Of a stretch of 64,000 nucleotides of DNA, positions 1-12,364 are shown in pieces; position 1 is the stretch's first letter; each line of letters opens with the position of its first letter. Location of the stretch: assembly GCA_029298735.1 (NCBI GenBank), contig JANSLP010000004.1, forward strand, positions 186,001 to 250,000, written 5' to 3'. The stretch is from Ophiostoma sp. CBS 140.51. Lineage: Eukaryota; Ascomycota; Sordariomycetes; Ophiostomatales; Ophiostomataceae. The position numbers and the translations under genes were made by a program. A model generated the notes under the pieces. That model was not told the origin of the DNA, ran no database searches, and saw nothing but the letters and a program-made list of their open reading frames with translations.

Positions 1-149
1 CCTGGACGCAAGTGGACAGCATTGAGGAAATCAGACAATGGATGGCTGGAAGACGCCGCCGTTGGGCCTCACCGGGTGCTTCTTAACGGTGATTCCCGCT
101 TGAATAGCTGTTGTTCCATCAATATTCACCCAACGGTTGTTGATCGACT

Positions 150-180
150 GACACCAGACACCAGACACCAGACACCGGAC
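150..180. repeat. 7-bp tandem repeat, about 4.4 copies
   Basis: The unit GACACCA repeats head to tail, with one A-to-G change in the fourth copy. It looks like a simple minisatellite. Confidence 0.85.
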
Positions 181-1198
181 GCATGACAATGAAAGCAGAA
201 GATACTGGGTAGCAAAGCTTTGTGTATCACAACTGGCGACGGTTGACAACAAAGCGATCAACGCACTGGCTGCCCCTGTCAGCCTGCATGCCGTCGAAGA
301 AAAGAGACAATACGTTGTAGAAGAAAAGGAAGAAGTAAAGAAGCAAGAGAATAACGGAAAAGTTGTTCTGGAAGGAGGGGCTCAGACTCGCTCAGACTCG
401 GGGAGCGCGGATGTGCATGACGATTTGCACTGGGATGTGTCTTGCAAGTGCTTGCAGAGTGTGCGAGCGAGCGGAGAAAAAAGAGGATGAGGGGATGGAA
501 AGGAAGGGAGTATGCAGAAGACGAAAGAAGCCCGCATCGACAGACACTCCGTATGCACTGGCGGGCCCCTTGAAACCACAGGCTCACCAACCCGGGTTCG
601 GGCAGATCGGCAGTCGTTAGCAGTTCGGCAGGGGTGTCTTGACGTCTTCTCTTTACGTTTTTCTCTTTCTTTTTATTCTCCTCTCTTTTCGTCTCGATTG
701 TTTTGCCATTCATTATGTCTGCGATTTTATTGTCGTCTTTTTTTTCCTATTATTCTTTTCTCTTCCTTCCCATGTCTCACCTTGACATGCATCCCCTGAT
801 CGCCCGTCCACCGCCACCACTCCTCGCCCAGCTGGGAAGGTCGTGCAACGGTGGTGTGAAACAATGAAAACTGATGAGAAATAAAATACAAAAAGTCACA
901 AAGTCTGCTTGAGAATGGTACCAAACCTGCAAAATTAATCAATTTTGTTCCCATCCAGCCAATGGTACCCCGCTGTCCATCTTTTGCTTCCTTTTTCTTC
1001 TGGTTTAATCAACAGACAGCCTGGCTCCTGGCTCCTGGGCCGTCCCAAAGCCAAGTCTATGGTGTGTGTCTGTGTGTCCGTGTGTCTAACTGCCCCCATG
1101 ACCAGGCTCCTGTCATTGTCCGTGTTATCCTCCTCCTCAGATAGTGTTCGTGAAAACCACACTTCATATAATTTGTCATAATGTTACAGACACTGTAC

Positions 1199-2219
1199 GA
1201 TAGACTCATTTTCATTCACCATACTTATATCCAGAGTCAACATATATGAATCCTGCCAGATCGTCACAAGTCAGTCCGATACTCATTGATTGCAGAGTAA
1301 AGTATCTCGAGCTCTCTTCATGGTGGCTTTCATATCAGTTCTGGTGTTTGGTCATGTATTTGTCCGTGTGCTCCTCGATGGAGAAATGAGACTGTAGCAC
1401 ATAACCATGCGTGAGACCCCTCGTGCGAGGAACCAGTCTGTGCAATCTTGGCTCTTTCTATCTCGGGAGATTCGATTCATTTTGGCGATGCATAGGTACG
1501 ACAGACCAACTCAGCTCGTTCACCAGCTAGAGATGCCTCTGTTGACACCAATGTGAGCTTGATATGTTGGAGCTCTATCGACAGAATAGTTGCAACATCT
1601 TTTCTTGTGCAGCCTTATCTCAAGCTGAAGGCTGAGGGTGGTGTAATTTAACTTTCGTTAACACTTTCAAGTGTAAAAAGGTGAGGCCAGCACATATATG
1701 CTCCAGCATTGAGAGTGAAGCTGTCTTGATAACATAGCTAGCATATCCTGCCATCTATCAATTGTCGTGTGCCAGCCTTGACGTTGATTGCGGACTTATT
1801 GATAGGTAAGCCGGGATCATCCGCTTCCTGTACCGAAGAAGGGGAAGCTTATTGGAGAGATATCAAAAGATTGTGCATCTATGGTTGCAGGCATGTCTTG
1901 AAGATAAGGAGAACAGATGAAGATGACACTACCGCGCTTGCATTGACTCTGATATGTCTATCTCAGGACCGTGCCCTATGATTGCAGCCCTTTATCTCGA
2001 GCTAGATCCATAGATCGTCAACAAACGGTAGTTCCCAGAAACAAGCCACAAACTCCCCATCTGTGCTTGAGCGTATCTCTCTTGACGTGAGCCAGATGCA
2101 ATTGATTGACTTGCACTGACGAGATAACACTAACAGCCTTGCCCCTGTTCGCTTGTCTTTCTCGATAACTTGATAGACCGGGGACGCGTGGTGGTGTTGT
2201 GAGTCTATCTCGGGAGATA
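1199..2219. promoter_or_regulatory. GATA-motif cluster with repeated words
   Basis: By eye I count 25 GATA/TATC tetramers in about 1020 bp, against about 8 expected for random equal-base sequence. Several match the extended forms GATAA or GATAG. Two longer words recur exactly: a 15-mer at 1457-1471 and 2204-2218 (TCTATCTCGGGAGAT) and an 11-mer at 1303-1313 and 1993-2003 (TATCTCGAGCT). Fungal GATA factors (AreA-, SreA-, NsdD- and White-collar-type) bind such cores. That this is a control region is inference, and the target gene is unclear because the nearest start on this side is 4 kb away. Confidence 0.4.
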
Positions 2220-2934
2220 AAGTCTAGCCCATTTGTTCGGAGTTTGCGCTCGTGCTTGATGGAAAACGGGCGCTATGCCGATCGGCTCGAGCCTCGCCCT
2301 TGAGCTCTTCGACCCCTCGACTACTCTGTCATGGCTTCAAGGGACAAACAAGATAAAGTCGACGGCCTCTGTGTCTCCGACTGTCAACCTGCCTCCCTGC
2401 CCAGACGTTCTGGCCGTTTTGACCTCACTGAAGAGGCAAGAGTAGCGGTCGTGTCCAGACCTAGACCATCCTCTCCGCTACCATATCCCTTTTGGTGACT
2501 TGCTGTCTGGTTCGAGATTCAAAGCAAGACATTCTGTCAGAGGGTCAGCGTGCGCGTGGCTCCCCCTTTTCTCGACATCAGCTCTTACTCTTCCACTCGT
2601 ACAGCTGTATCATGTGCATCATGTGACCTAGAATGGCCGCTGGATGCAAACCCCAGACAATAGACCATTTGTCGTCGTTGCTCTCGTCCCTATGGCAAAA
2701 CGAAGGTCCGCACTTACAGCGAATCACACCGGCCGCAACAAAACTCTAAAACCCCAAGGAAAAAAATCCTGTGGAATCAAGCATTCACGAAAGGAAGGAG
2801 GATGATTGATGCCAACGCAAACCTTGTCTCGTCCTCTTCTTCTTTCTTCCTCTTTCTTCTATTCCCTTCTTTTTTCCATCTCCTCACAGGGCCGACGGGC
2901 GTCATGGCACAAGGATACTCCAAGGATACGCGAA

Positions 2935-2956
2935 TTTTTTTTTTTTTTTTTTTTTT
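2935..2956. repeat. 22-nt poly-T tract
   Basis: An uninterrupted run of T. It creates a false lysine run in minus-strand frames. Confidence 0.9.
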
Positions 2957-4244
2957 GAGTTTTTACCGGGATGCAGGTGATGGGTGATGGTGAAACAGAC
3001 GGCGCAAAACTGACAACTGTCGGCGGCCCCATGTCCACCAGGATACTGAGTTGGAGCACCAGCCCACGTATGCCAAGCCCTGACAGGCTGAGGGACATTT
3101 CTGCAAAAACCCACGAAGAGATGAACAAGTCGTCTGGGCTTCGACCCAGGCTCGAGCCAGGGATTCTGAAGCTGTGGGTTTCTGATCTTGGTTTTTCATT
3201 TGCCAGGGCGGGCTGGGCTGTAACCCCAGCTGTCGATGGTCGATGGTGCCGTGCCGCAGAAGAAAAAGAAGGAAGCAGAGAAGTAAAAAGTGCCGCAAAA
3301 GAGGATCCAGCAAATGCAAGCACAGGCAGGGCGAGGCAAAGCTGGCTGTTTGGCTGCCGCTGAACATGCAATTCCATCGATGACGCATGTGTAATCCACG
3401 AACCAAGGACGCGTACCGGGCTCCACGAAACACGTATGTAAGATGCGTGCATACTCTCTACACTCAAAGAAATACTCTGTTCGGATATACTTGTTCTTGC
3501 AAGAAAGAGGGCGACGCACAGTACTTCTGGGCGGAAGCTTCGTAAGAGCTTGGCCAGAATCTTGCAACTCTTGCTGACTTGTCTGCCACACTTGGTTGTG
3601 CCTGCTGTTTTCGGCGCTTTATTCGTTCTTGCCCGATTTGCCCAGTCTGGGGTTCGCAGGATCTGGCCTGGGGTGGGCTCCTTCTCGTTTTGATCGTGAC
3701 CACGACGTCTTCCTACTCGTCACAGTGTAAGCCTGTGCGACAGAAGCGGCGCTCTTTTCCGAGTTTTACTTCTTTCTGATTTTGCCTTCCCAATGGGTTC
3801 CAAGGATCTCGTTTCGATCTTTCCCTTGTTTCTGATTTTCAGCCGGGGCAAGCCCTCCGCACCTTCCTTCTATCATCCATCCTGTAATTTTCCATTTGCA
3901 GTTCGACAGGCCTGTCATCTCGAATGCGACTGGTTGTTTTCAGCTGTCGTGTGCGGGTTTGCGAGAAGCACAATGAAATACAAGACGAGGACATAAGACC
4001 ACAGGAGCAGGCACAAAACGAACGAGTAACCGCAGTCGAAGTGCCGGCACCGCTCCTGCCTCCTGTAAGGGCGTATCTTATTTTGGAAAGAGCAGGTCTG
4101 GGAACAGGCCGCATATATGATCGATGCGAGGGGAAGGCGCGAAGATAACGGTTGGAAATAAAGTGTAGACAAGACAAGTAGACAAGGAAGGCGCAGACAA
4201 CGAACGCGGGCCTCTTTCCTCATCGAGCACTTGCAAATGTACAT

Positions 4245-6270
4245 CTCCTTCCTTATCTTCTATGCGAGCCTTCTATTCTGGCCTGCCGTCAATTCTGCCC
4301 CTTTTGACTTTTGACTTTTGACTTTCGACCTCAATTTCTCTTCATGTATATTTACTTCTCGACAACTCTCTCAACTCCCCCGACTCGACATCGCCCCTGG
4401 CAATTACAACTTCCCGGTCTTTCTGAACCCCAACCCGTCTTTTTAGACTTTTAGACTTGCCGCCGCGCCGCCACAGATCGTGTTTGGAGTCCTCATCGAA
4501 ACAGTATACCGCGAAAAGCCAAAGAGCCAAAAATAAAAGCAAGAAAGCAAGGCACCAGAAATCCTGCTTGCACCTTGCATCGCACCCCTGCAACGTGTTG
4601 GGTCTTTTGGAGTCTTTTGGGGTATTCTGGGTCTGGGCCTTTTTCGACGTCTTGATTCTTCGATCTCCTGCTTTCGAGAGCTTCGACGCCAACTTCCGCA
4701 TTCGTTTCTTCCCGCCCTTTTTCAATCTCGCCGTTTCCATAAGACGTCGGCAAACGGCCACTTTTTTCATCTCGTGCCTGTGGCGCATTGCAGGACGACT
4801 AACACTTTGCGCCCCCAACTTTTCAGCCACGGCTGCCACGACAAGCAAGACTGCACGACACTCGAATAACACGTCGTTTGTGGTAATTGCCATTGCTTCT
4901 TCTCAGTCTCGAAACAACGCCCTGGCCGTGCAAGGCGTGGTTATTTGCCCTTTTCCGCTCACACGTCTCTCTCGTCACACCCACCGTATGTCTTCCCGAC
5001 ATTAATGGTACGTCAATTCTGCTATATCCCGTCCGCTTTTTCCTTCCCGTTTTCCCCCCTTGCACCTTTTCTCATTCACCCTGCACCCTGCCTGTCGCCC
5101 GCGCCCTGCCCGGGATGATGCTGTGCCTGGCTTCACCTCACGCGCTGTGGTGTCTTGGCCCCTGTTTCTCTCTGCCGTGTCGTCTACTTCCTCGGGCGCA
5201 CTTTTACTTTATTGTGAGGCAGACAATCACCCATTTCCCCGAAAGGACGGCCAAAGTCAATAAGAAGAAACTAAAACCGAGCAATCAAGAAAACGAGGCG
5301 ACAGGGATGAGGCCATGAGAGAAAATACGGAGCCCACAGTCTGAAGCCCACAGACCACAGAGCAACAGACAGAACGGATTGGAATGTACGGAGTATCATG
5401 GGCTACCTTGTTAGTAGGCACGCTGATCCAGTCTCGTTTCGTCTTCTGTTCTCGTTCCTAGCCCAGGATTTTTTTGACCTTTGAGTTTCTCGTACCTTTT
5501 TGCCAGCAGTTGGAGTCGTTCTCCACGCGGCTTTGTGGTTTGGTTTCTGTGGTCCTCCCGTTCGTGGCACCAAGTGGTCCTTGCAATAGTTTCCTATTGA
5601 TTCTATTTTTCTTTAATTCCAGTCTTTCGGTATCGCCCATATTCTCATATTTTCTTGTTACTTTAGCATTCTCACAACCCTCTTTTTGTCTCTTCCTATT
5701 CTTTTTTGTTTTGCCCGTTGTTCCTCTTTGTGTATCCTCCCCCCCTTCATCGTTCTCTTTTCGTTCCTCGTTCCTCGTTCCTTTCTTCTTCTGAGATTTC
5801 TAGACTTCTTCTCATTTCCCCGTCTCGTGTTTTGTCTTGCATTCCTTTCACATATTTTGGTGTTTTTTCGGACACCTTCCTATCCTCTTTTGTCTTCCAC
5901 TGTCTTTTCTGTCCCTTTTTGTCTTTTGCAACTGGCTGGTCCTTGTGTTATGTTCCTCTTCCCCCATCTCGTCTAACCTTGCACCTCTTGCACCTCCAAC
6001 TGCTCTTGCGCCTCACATGAATACGACCTTTCTATGCTCTCTTGCTCTCCTCAGTCCTTACTCCGCGATCTGCACCACACTCTTTTACACACACTTCACA
6101 CCCATTTTCACTTAGCACATCCTCCTGCAGCCATCACGAGAACACCTCTTGACCGTTCAGATGTTCTTTAGATCACGTTAAACCGAATATACTGTCCGTG
6201 AAGACTTTCAGGCACAGCATCGCAACAATACGACATACAACCCGATCTTCAGCCTTGCCAGGAAGACAAA
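4245..6270 (+). other. pyrimidine-rich leader/promoter upstream of 6271
   Basis: The plus strand is strongly C/T-biased for about 2 kb up to the start codon at 6271, with many short frames made of Phe, Leu, Ser and Pro that are not protein-like. CT-rich leaders are common before fungal start codons, and the same pattern occurs before most other plus-strand genes in this window. It contains a 7-bp TTTTGAC repeat (4302-4329) and a CGTTCCT triplet repeat (5761-5782). The transcription start cannot be placed from sequence. Confidence 0.5.
4302..4329. repeat. TTTTGAC tandem repeat
   Basis: Three perfect 7-bp units and one degenerate unit inside the CT-rich leader. Confidence 0.85.
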
Positions 6271-9200
6271 ATGGCGACAGAAAGCACCTCACACGGGCCT
6301 CCACAACAACTACAACAATCACCCACAACAATCACCACCGACATCATCGCCACGACAATCACAGACACAAAGAACAACGACGCCGCTGCTGAAGGTGACA
6401 GCGAACACCACCGCCACATTTCCGGGAAGATCTCTGAGATCGATGCGACGACATCAACAGAAACAATAACGGCACCGACCCCGGCACACAAGCCACCCAT
6501 CGACGTCTCGTCCACATCGCCACTCTCCCGCCTCGCATCACCGTCCGATTCAGACTTTTCTTTCTCACCACCCTCGGCCGGGTTTCTCTCACTACTAGGA
6601 GCTGCAACAGCGACTCCTCTCACGCCTTTGTCGTCGCTGGACGGCGGCGACGCGTGGTGTCCGCCGAGTTTGCCCAGCGTGGGCAGCGCGGACGACCGGG
6701 AAAACGACCACAACGATCACAACGACATCGGTGACGATAACGGAAGTCGCCAGGACACAATGTTTCCCTTTGGCGACATGCCTAAATCTGCAGGGTAAGC
6801 AATTGGGCCCATTTGTCAATTTTCAGGTTTTATTTTCTGTCGCTGTCATTCGCCTGTCGTTCTTTCGCTGTTCCTTTTCCCGTGCTTTTTGCCAAACAGG
6901 GAAAAACGCAGAGACTGCAATACGACACAGGTTGCAGTGACATAACCGGACTCCCGCAACACGGTCCTCAACACGTAAAACTAACCACTGTTGTTATTGT
7001 GTACAGATCCCAAAAGGGCGAAGCGCCTCAGCCGCCTTCGCTGGGTCCAGGTTCAGGTTCAGGTTCAGGTCCAGGATCAAGTCCAGTGGATAGTGCGGTG
7101 GCGGCCGCTAACACGGCAAAAAAGACCCAATCACCAGCGCCAATACGAGCCACCGGCGCTGCAACGGAAAAGGGGGCGCTCAGGGACACGAGATCCAAAA
7201 AAAGCACAAACAGTGCCAACAGCAAATCGGCTAACAACAGAGTTGGGTCGGTTGTTGCTGCGAGTAGCCTCGACGAAAACACAACCATCGCGACTTTGAG
7301 TGGCTCTACCACCACGAGTACCAGCACAGTGGATGCCATCGCAGACGCCGATAACGCCGACAACAACGCCTCTGCGCCTCTTCAGGACGCCTGCCCACGC
7401 CGTGAGACGTCAAATCTTGCGAATTCTGCAGCACAGCCAGCACCGCAGCCAGCGCCATCACAACAACACTCCGGTCCTGCGACACAGCGTGTGACGCCGC
7501 AGACGCGCGAGAACCCTCCCAACGAAAGCCCTTCTTCTCCTTCCTACTTTTCAAACAGCATAACCAGCGCCGCAAAACCCTTTGCTGGCGCTCCCGCAAC
7601 CACGTCGTCCATAGCAAAGATCATCCAGCCAAAGGCTGTCAAGCCGAAGCAGTCGTCGCCGCCGCCGCCGCCTCCTCAACAACCCGCTATTGTCCGCACG
7701 ACCTCCTCCCACGGCGACCTGCCCCTCCGACAGCCTGTGCCTGACCCTAACGGCGGCTCGATTGGCATCGTTGGCAACATTGCCCAACTTGAAGAGACCG
7801 CTGAGCAGCTCTCCAGCACCGGCTCCATCGAGACGGCCATTCGTGAGGCCCACCAGGAACTCAAGCGCAGTGACAGCCGACGCTCCTCAATTCTTGCAGC
7901 AAGTATCCGGGCAGCATCTTCACGAGCCGCTTCGGTCGCGGACCCGACAGAGGCACCACCCCTACGACGGGACTTTTCGCGGCAAAGTTCCATTATTGAG
8001 CTAAACAGCGCCGCACGTGCAGGCGCCTTCTCTCCCAACGACTACATCATGTCCCCTGGCTCTTCCGTCGCCGGCGGCACACGCCAACGGTCGACCAGCA
8101 AGGCCAGCAGCACCAGCAGCACTCACGGTAGCCTGATGGCCAACATCCTCGGCATCTCCGACCAGTCCATTACGGGTGGTGACGACATCTTCCCGTTCCT
8201 CACCCGGAATGGACCTGGCAAGAGCTCTGTTCGCAGTGCTCGCTCTGGCAAGCTATCCATGCCAGAGATTGCGGAACTCGAGCCTCCATCTGCTCTGACA
8301 CAAGACGCCCTCGACGAGGCCGACCGTCGCATGGCAGCGGGTGAGGACCACGACGACGACGACACGATCCGCGCCAGTGCCCACCAGCACGTGGAAGTTG
8401 ACTCGGACGGCGAGGACGACGACAATGATCATGCAGGAGACAACCTCCTGACTCCCAACCAAGAGTCGTTTGCACACACCCCACAACTCGGCTCTTCTGC
8501 TGGCACCGACTCTGCCCTTCTCTCTTCCCGCTCACCTCCTCCCATCGCCCGTCCTTCCGTCACCGATTTCCTGGGCTACGCCTCACCACTACAATACGTC
8601 CCCAACCCTGCCGCGTATCCCGAATACACCCCCTCTGGCCAGATGGAGATGCACTCTCACGCTGAGAGTGCTCTGCAACACCACGCGGACGACACCGATG
8701 CAACAGACAGCCCGGCGATTGGTGGTGAGACTCCGGATTCAGAGCAGCGACATGCAGACGACGAACGTGACGAACATGAGCAGCACGATTTGGAGCGGCC
8801 AGCAACAGCCGGATCGGGTGGTACGTTTGACCAGGCGCAACTTGCCTTTGACGACTTTGACGGTGTCCACTGCGATCCCGAGGTGGCTAGTCTGCGTCGG
8901 TCCATCCGCGGTGGTGCGCCTTCGATCTTGGAGCGTCCACCATCTGAGGAGCCTGCTACTCGCCAGACACCACCTGCACAATTCAAGCAGCGTCTTCCCA
9001 TGCCGCCTCGGCCGACATCGTACCTAGACCATCGTACTGGCCAGCAGATGCTCTTTTATCCTGCACGCGTCCCAGCTATGCTGCAGCTGCCCCAAAAGCT
9101 GTCTCGCAACCCCAAGGCGGCCGAGCGCAACGCACGCCGGTCGCAGGTCATGAGCATGATGATGATGCAGAACCAGAGCCCCGAACTACGCGAGCCCAAG

Positions 9201-11828
9201 GAGCGCCAGTCGCGTGTCTGGCTTCCTGACCCGATGGAGGGTGACTCTGGCTCTCACTTTATGACCGGCTCTGATACTCTCAGCCCCGACATGACGTCCA
9301 ACTCCATCTCACCCAACCCTCTGTCACCAGATCTGAGTGGCGGGGAGGACCCAGCAAGATCACCGACAAGACAGTCGTTGCTCGCCATTGACGGCGCTGC
9401 CGCCGCGGGAGATTCTGGCGAGACCAGTCCTGCCATGGGATCCACGGGCGAAGGCGAGTCCTTTGACCCGAACTACCTCCGTCGCCCATCTCGTCTCATC
9501 GATTCGGACAAACGCAAGTCTCGCATGTCGACCATGAGCAAGCTGCCCGCTCAGCTGCGTGCCTCTGCCTACTTCGACCAGCCCTCAACCACTGCCAACA
9601 TTGAGGTCAAGAATGGCTCCGCCATGGATACGCTCGACAGTATTCTTGACGCTGCTGCCGCTGCACCCGTCAGTGCTTTCACAGACCACCAGTTTGCAGG
9701 CCACCTTGGTGCCGAAGTGTACGGTACCGAAAAGAGACGGCCGAAGAAGAAGGCCGGTACTGCAGGTGCCAATGCTGCAGGCAAGCGCCCATATGCCTCG
9801 CCTGTCCAGCAGAGCGACCTGCCCGCGTCCAAGTCCAGAGGTTCATTCATGTCCATGATGGGTCATATCCGCAAAGTTAGTGAGCCTGTCGGCGATGGCC
9901 GGTCCGAGTTTGAGGTGCCCCGTGTTCGCAGACGCCTTTCCAAGAACTTTGACGGTGCCATGCTGTCGCCGGGTCTAAGCGACGGTACAGCTGGCGTCCT
10001 GGCTCCGGGTGAGGATGAGCGGGTGTCGGATGACGAGTACGAACGCGAACACGGCGAGGAAGAAGAGGAGGACGACGAGGAGGAAGACGATGAAGAGGAC
10101 GAGGACGAGGATGCACTGGCTGCTGCTTACCAGGGTGCACCAACAACACTGCTTGCCGAGCTCCAACTTCGCAAGCAGCAACAGAAGCTGCGTACCCGCC
10201 CCATCAATAAGGTCTTCCCCAACGGCATGCACTCGACCCTGCTTGAGCTCGATGCCGTCGCCGAAATTGAGCGTCGGGCCCGCAAGGGCAAGAAGGTCAA
10301 CCTCGCTTGGGAGGACCCGTCTATGCAACCTTTGGACAACCAGAGCGACGATGAAGATGTTCCGCTGGGCATGCTCTATGCAGCGAAGGCGGCCGGCCAA
10401 AACGACATCTCGGCTGTTGTGGCCGAAATGAACCGTCCCTTGGGTCTCATGGAGAAGAAGGAGCTTGAAGACAACGAACCCCTCAGCCGTCGCCGTGACC
10501 GTCTCCAGGGCCGCGACACTGCCGTCAGCATGTACCTCGGACCAAATTTTGGAAGCAACGCTGTCAAGCGCCAGAGCATGCTCACCCTTACCCCCACACT
10601 CGCTGCCCTCAACCAGAACGGCGCCGTAAGCCCGGGCAACCAGGGCGAAGACGGCGAGAAGGAAGGATCCGATGACGGCGTCGAGGAGGTCGAGGACGAA
10701 CCTCTCGCTGCCCGCCTCCAGCGCATCAAGGCCAAGGAGGAGAGCGAGCTTCCCCGTGCACGCCCCGTCAGCATGGCCTTCTCGGAAGAGCTTCTGACAC
10801 AGTTTGTCGACCCCGAAGAAGAGGCCAAGGAGCGTGAGCGTGAACTCGAAAAGGAGAAGGCCAAGGCACAACCTCCAGTGGAAGAAGAGGAGACACTCGG
10901 CCAGCGGCGCCGTCGCCTGCAAGCCGAGAAGGAAGCCCGTGAGCAGGAGATGGGTGGTTCAGGAGGAGGCGGCCTCACTGTCAACAACCAGGCCCTGAAT
11001 GCTTTGACCGGCCAAGACCGCCTCTCCCGCCGCCTGTCTATGGCCAATGTGCTGTCTGCCCATCCTGCCGACACCGCCCGCGGCGCCTACAACCCGCGCG
11101 AAGCCGAACGTATCCGCCGCGAACAGGAGACGGCCCGCGCCAACTTTGAAAAGGACCAGAAGATGGCCGCGATGCGTGCCCAGATGCCTCGCAACATCTC
11201 TAACACGAGTCTCGGTGGCGGTGTGACCAAGCCCGGTGGCTACCTCGGTGGCCGCCTCAATGACGGTGCCGGTGGCAACGGCGGCATGCTGAACCGCACA
11301 ACGATGATGCAGCACCATGACGGCCCCGGTATCGGCCACTGGGCCAGCCCGGGCACCATTGGCGGTCCCATGGGCAATGCCAGCGCACTCAACCTGACGT
11401 CGTCGGCGTCGATGGGCAACATGAACGGCATGGCAAACATGCAAGGCGGCATGAGCAATATGGGCATGGCCGGTGCCAGCTACGGCTCGGGCCTCAACAC
11501 GATGGGTATGCCCGCCATGAACATGAATGATATGGGTGGCATGGGCATGGGCATGAACAACCGCAGCACCAGCTTCGGTGGCTATGGAGGCATGCCTCAA
11601 CAAGGCATGATAGGCAACAACGGCATGGCATATGGCAGTGTCTACGGTGCCCCGGCCCCGACTGCCTACAATGCCTATGGAGGTATGCAGATGCCAGGCA
11701 TGCAGATGCAGATGCCCAACATGAACATGAACATGGGTATGCCCATGGGTATGCCGATGCAGATGCAGATGCAGCAACCGCCGCAGGCCGACCGTGTCGA
11801 GCGCTGGCGGCAAGGTGTTCATCCTTGA
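6271..11828 (+). CDS. large low-complexity conserved fungal protein, function unknown (1781 aa, two exons)
   Basis: Exon 1 is 6271-6794 and exon 2 is 7007-11828. The 212-bp intron has donor GTAAGC, a CTAAC branch site near 6981 and acceptor ACAG; both sides are phase 2 and join as GGA. The ATG has A at -3. The protein is Ser/Thr/Ala/Pro-rich and probably mostly disordered. Visible features: a GSGSG linker (~189), a basic block around residues 840-890 (RPTSYLDHRTGQQ, then PARVPAMLQLPQKLSRNP) that looks like the most conserved part, an acidic run (~1187-1212), and a short motif repeated four times, acidic-[PT]-L followed in three copies by an R-rich RLQ-like tail (10357, 10477, 10693, 10888). 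The last 200 residues are Gly/Met/Asn/Gln-rich and end in DRVERWRQGVHP. I do not recognise an enzymatic domain and assign no function. It converges with the gene at 12365-13810. Confidence 0.85.
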
Positions 11829-12364
11829 GCGCTGAGCTTCTTGCATGTTATTTATTTTGTTATATTACTCCCTTATTTGGGTTTTCTTTTGTCATATTTT
11901 GTCACATACTGGTGGATAATGTGGTTTGGTTTAGCACATTCTGTACGTTTTGGCTTTGTTGATTTTATTCCAGCATTATAGCGTTGGGCGTGCCTTTTTG
12001 GGAGCGAACATATAGAGGAGGCCACACATACATTAATATATTCATGACCGATCTTGTACTGTCAAGAAAGAGTCAAGAGTGCAACAGATCTTATCTTATT
12101 CCTATCCGAACTCCAGTTTGATTTTATCTATAGGGCAAAATAGTAAAGGCATCCGGATGCTGCTGGCATACCGCAAGAAAATGGTGGATCGCCGTACGAT
12201 GATGAATAACGAAGAAACGCAAAACATATGGAACAGAAAACGTCAAAAAGGGCAAAACATGTAATAAATAACATCCAATAATGACAACAGAGGGACTTTT
12301 GTGCCCGCTCATCAATACACCCAACACCACTCGACTCTAAACCTCAACAAGGCTACGTCATCTT
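11829..12364. other. convergent intergenic region (3' ends)
   Basis: AT-rich 536-bp gap between two converging stop codons. It holds several AATAAA-like and TTTATT stretches suited to 3' ends on both strands. No gene is seen. Confidence 0.6.

Larger units (their letters stand above)
1..4244. other. intergenic region without supported gene
   Basis: No open frame here shows a recognisable domain, sustained coding composition or a consistent intron series. The longest frame (2859-3467, minus) runs through a poly-T tract read as lysines and is rejected. The stretch contains a 7-bp tandem repeat, a GATA-motif cluster (1199-2219), a 22-nt T run and ordinary mixed sequence. Confidence 0.6.

Noticed and set aside
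2859..3467. 202-aa minus-strand frame
   Set aside because: It reads a poly-T tract as lysines, overlaps several equal frames and has no domain or coding composition.
4457..5005. 182-aa plus frame and an overlapping 183-aa minus frame
   Set aside because: Both lie in the CT-rich leader, on opposite strands of the same DNA, without protein-like patterns.
6813..7006. Start of the long frame at 6813 as gene start
   Set aside because: It lies inside a clear intron (GTAAGC donor, CTAAC branch, ACAG acceptor) whose splicing joins exon 1 from the ATG at 6271 in phase.
9975..10922. 315-aa minus frame opposite the large gene
   Set aside because: Shadow of the GC-rich plus-strand coding frame.
10959..11846. 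295-aa His/Val-rich minus frame
   Set aside because: Shadow of the Met/Gly-rich plus-strand tail.
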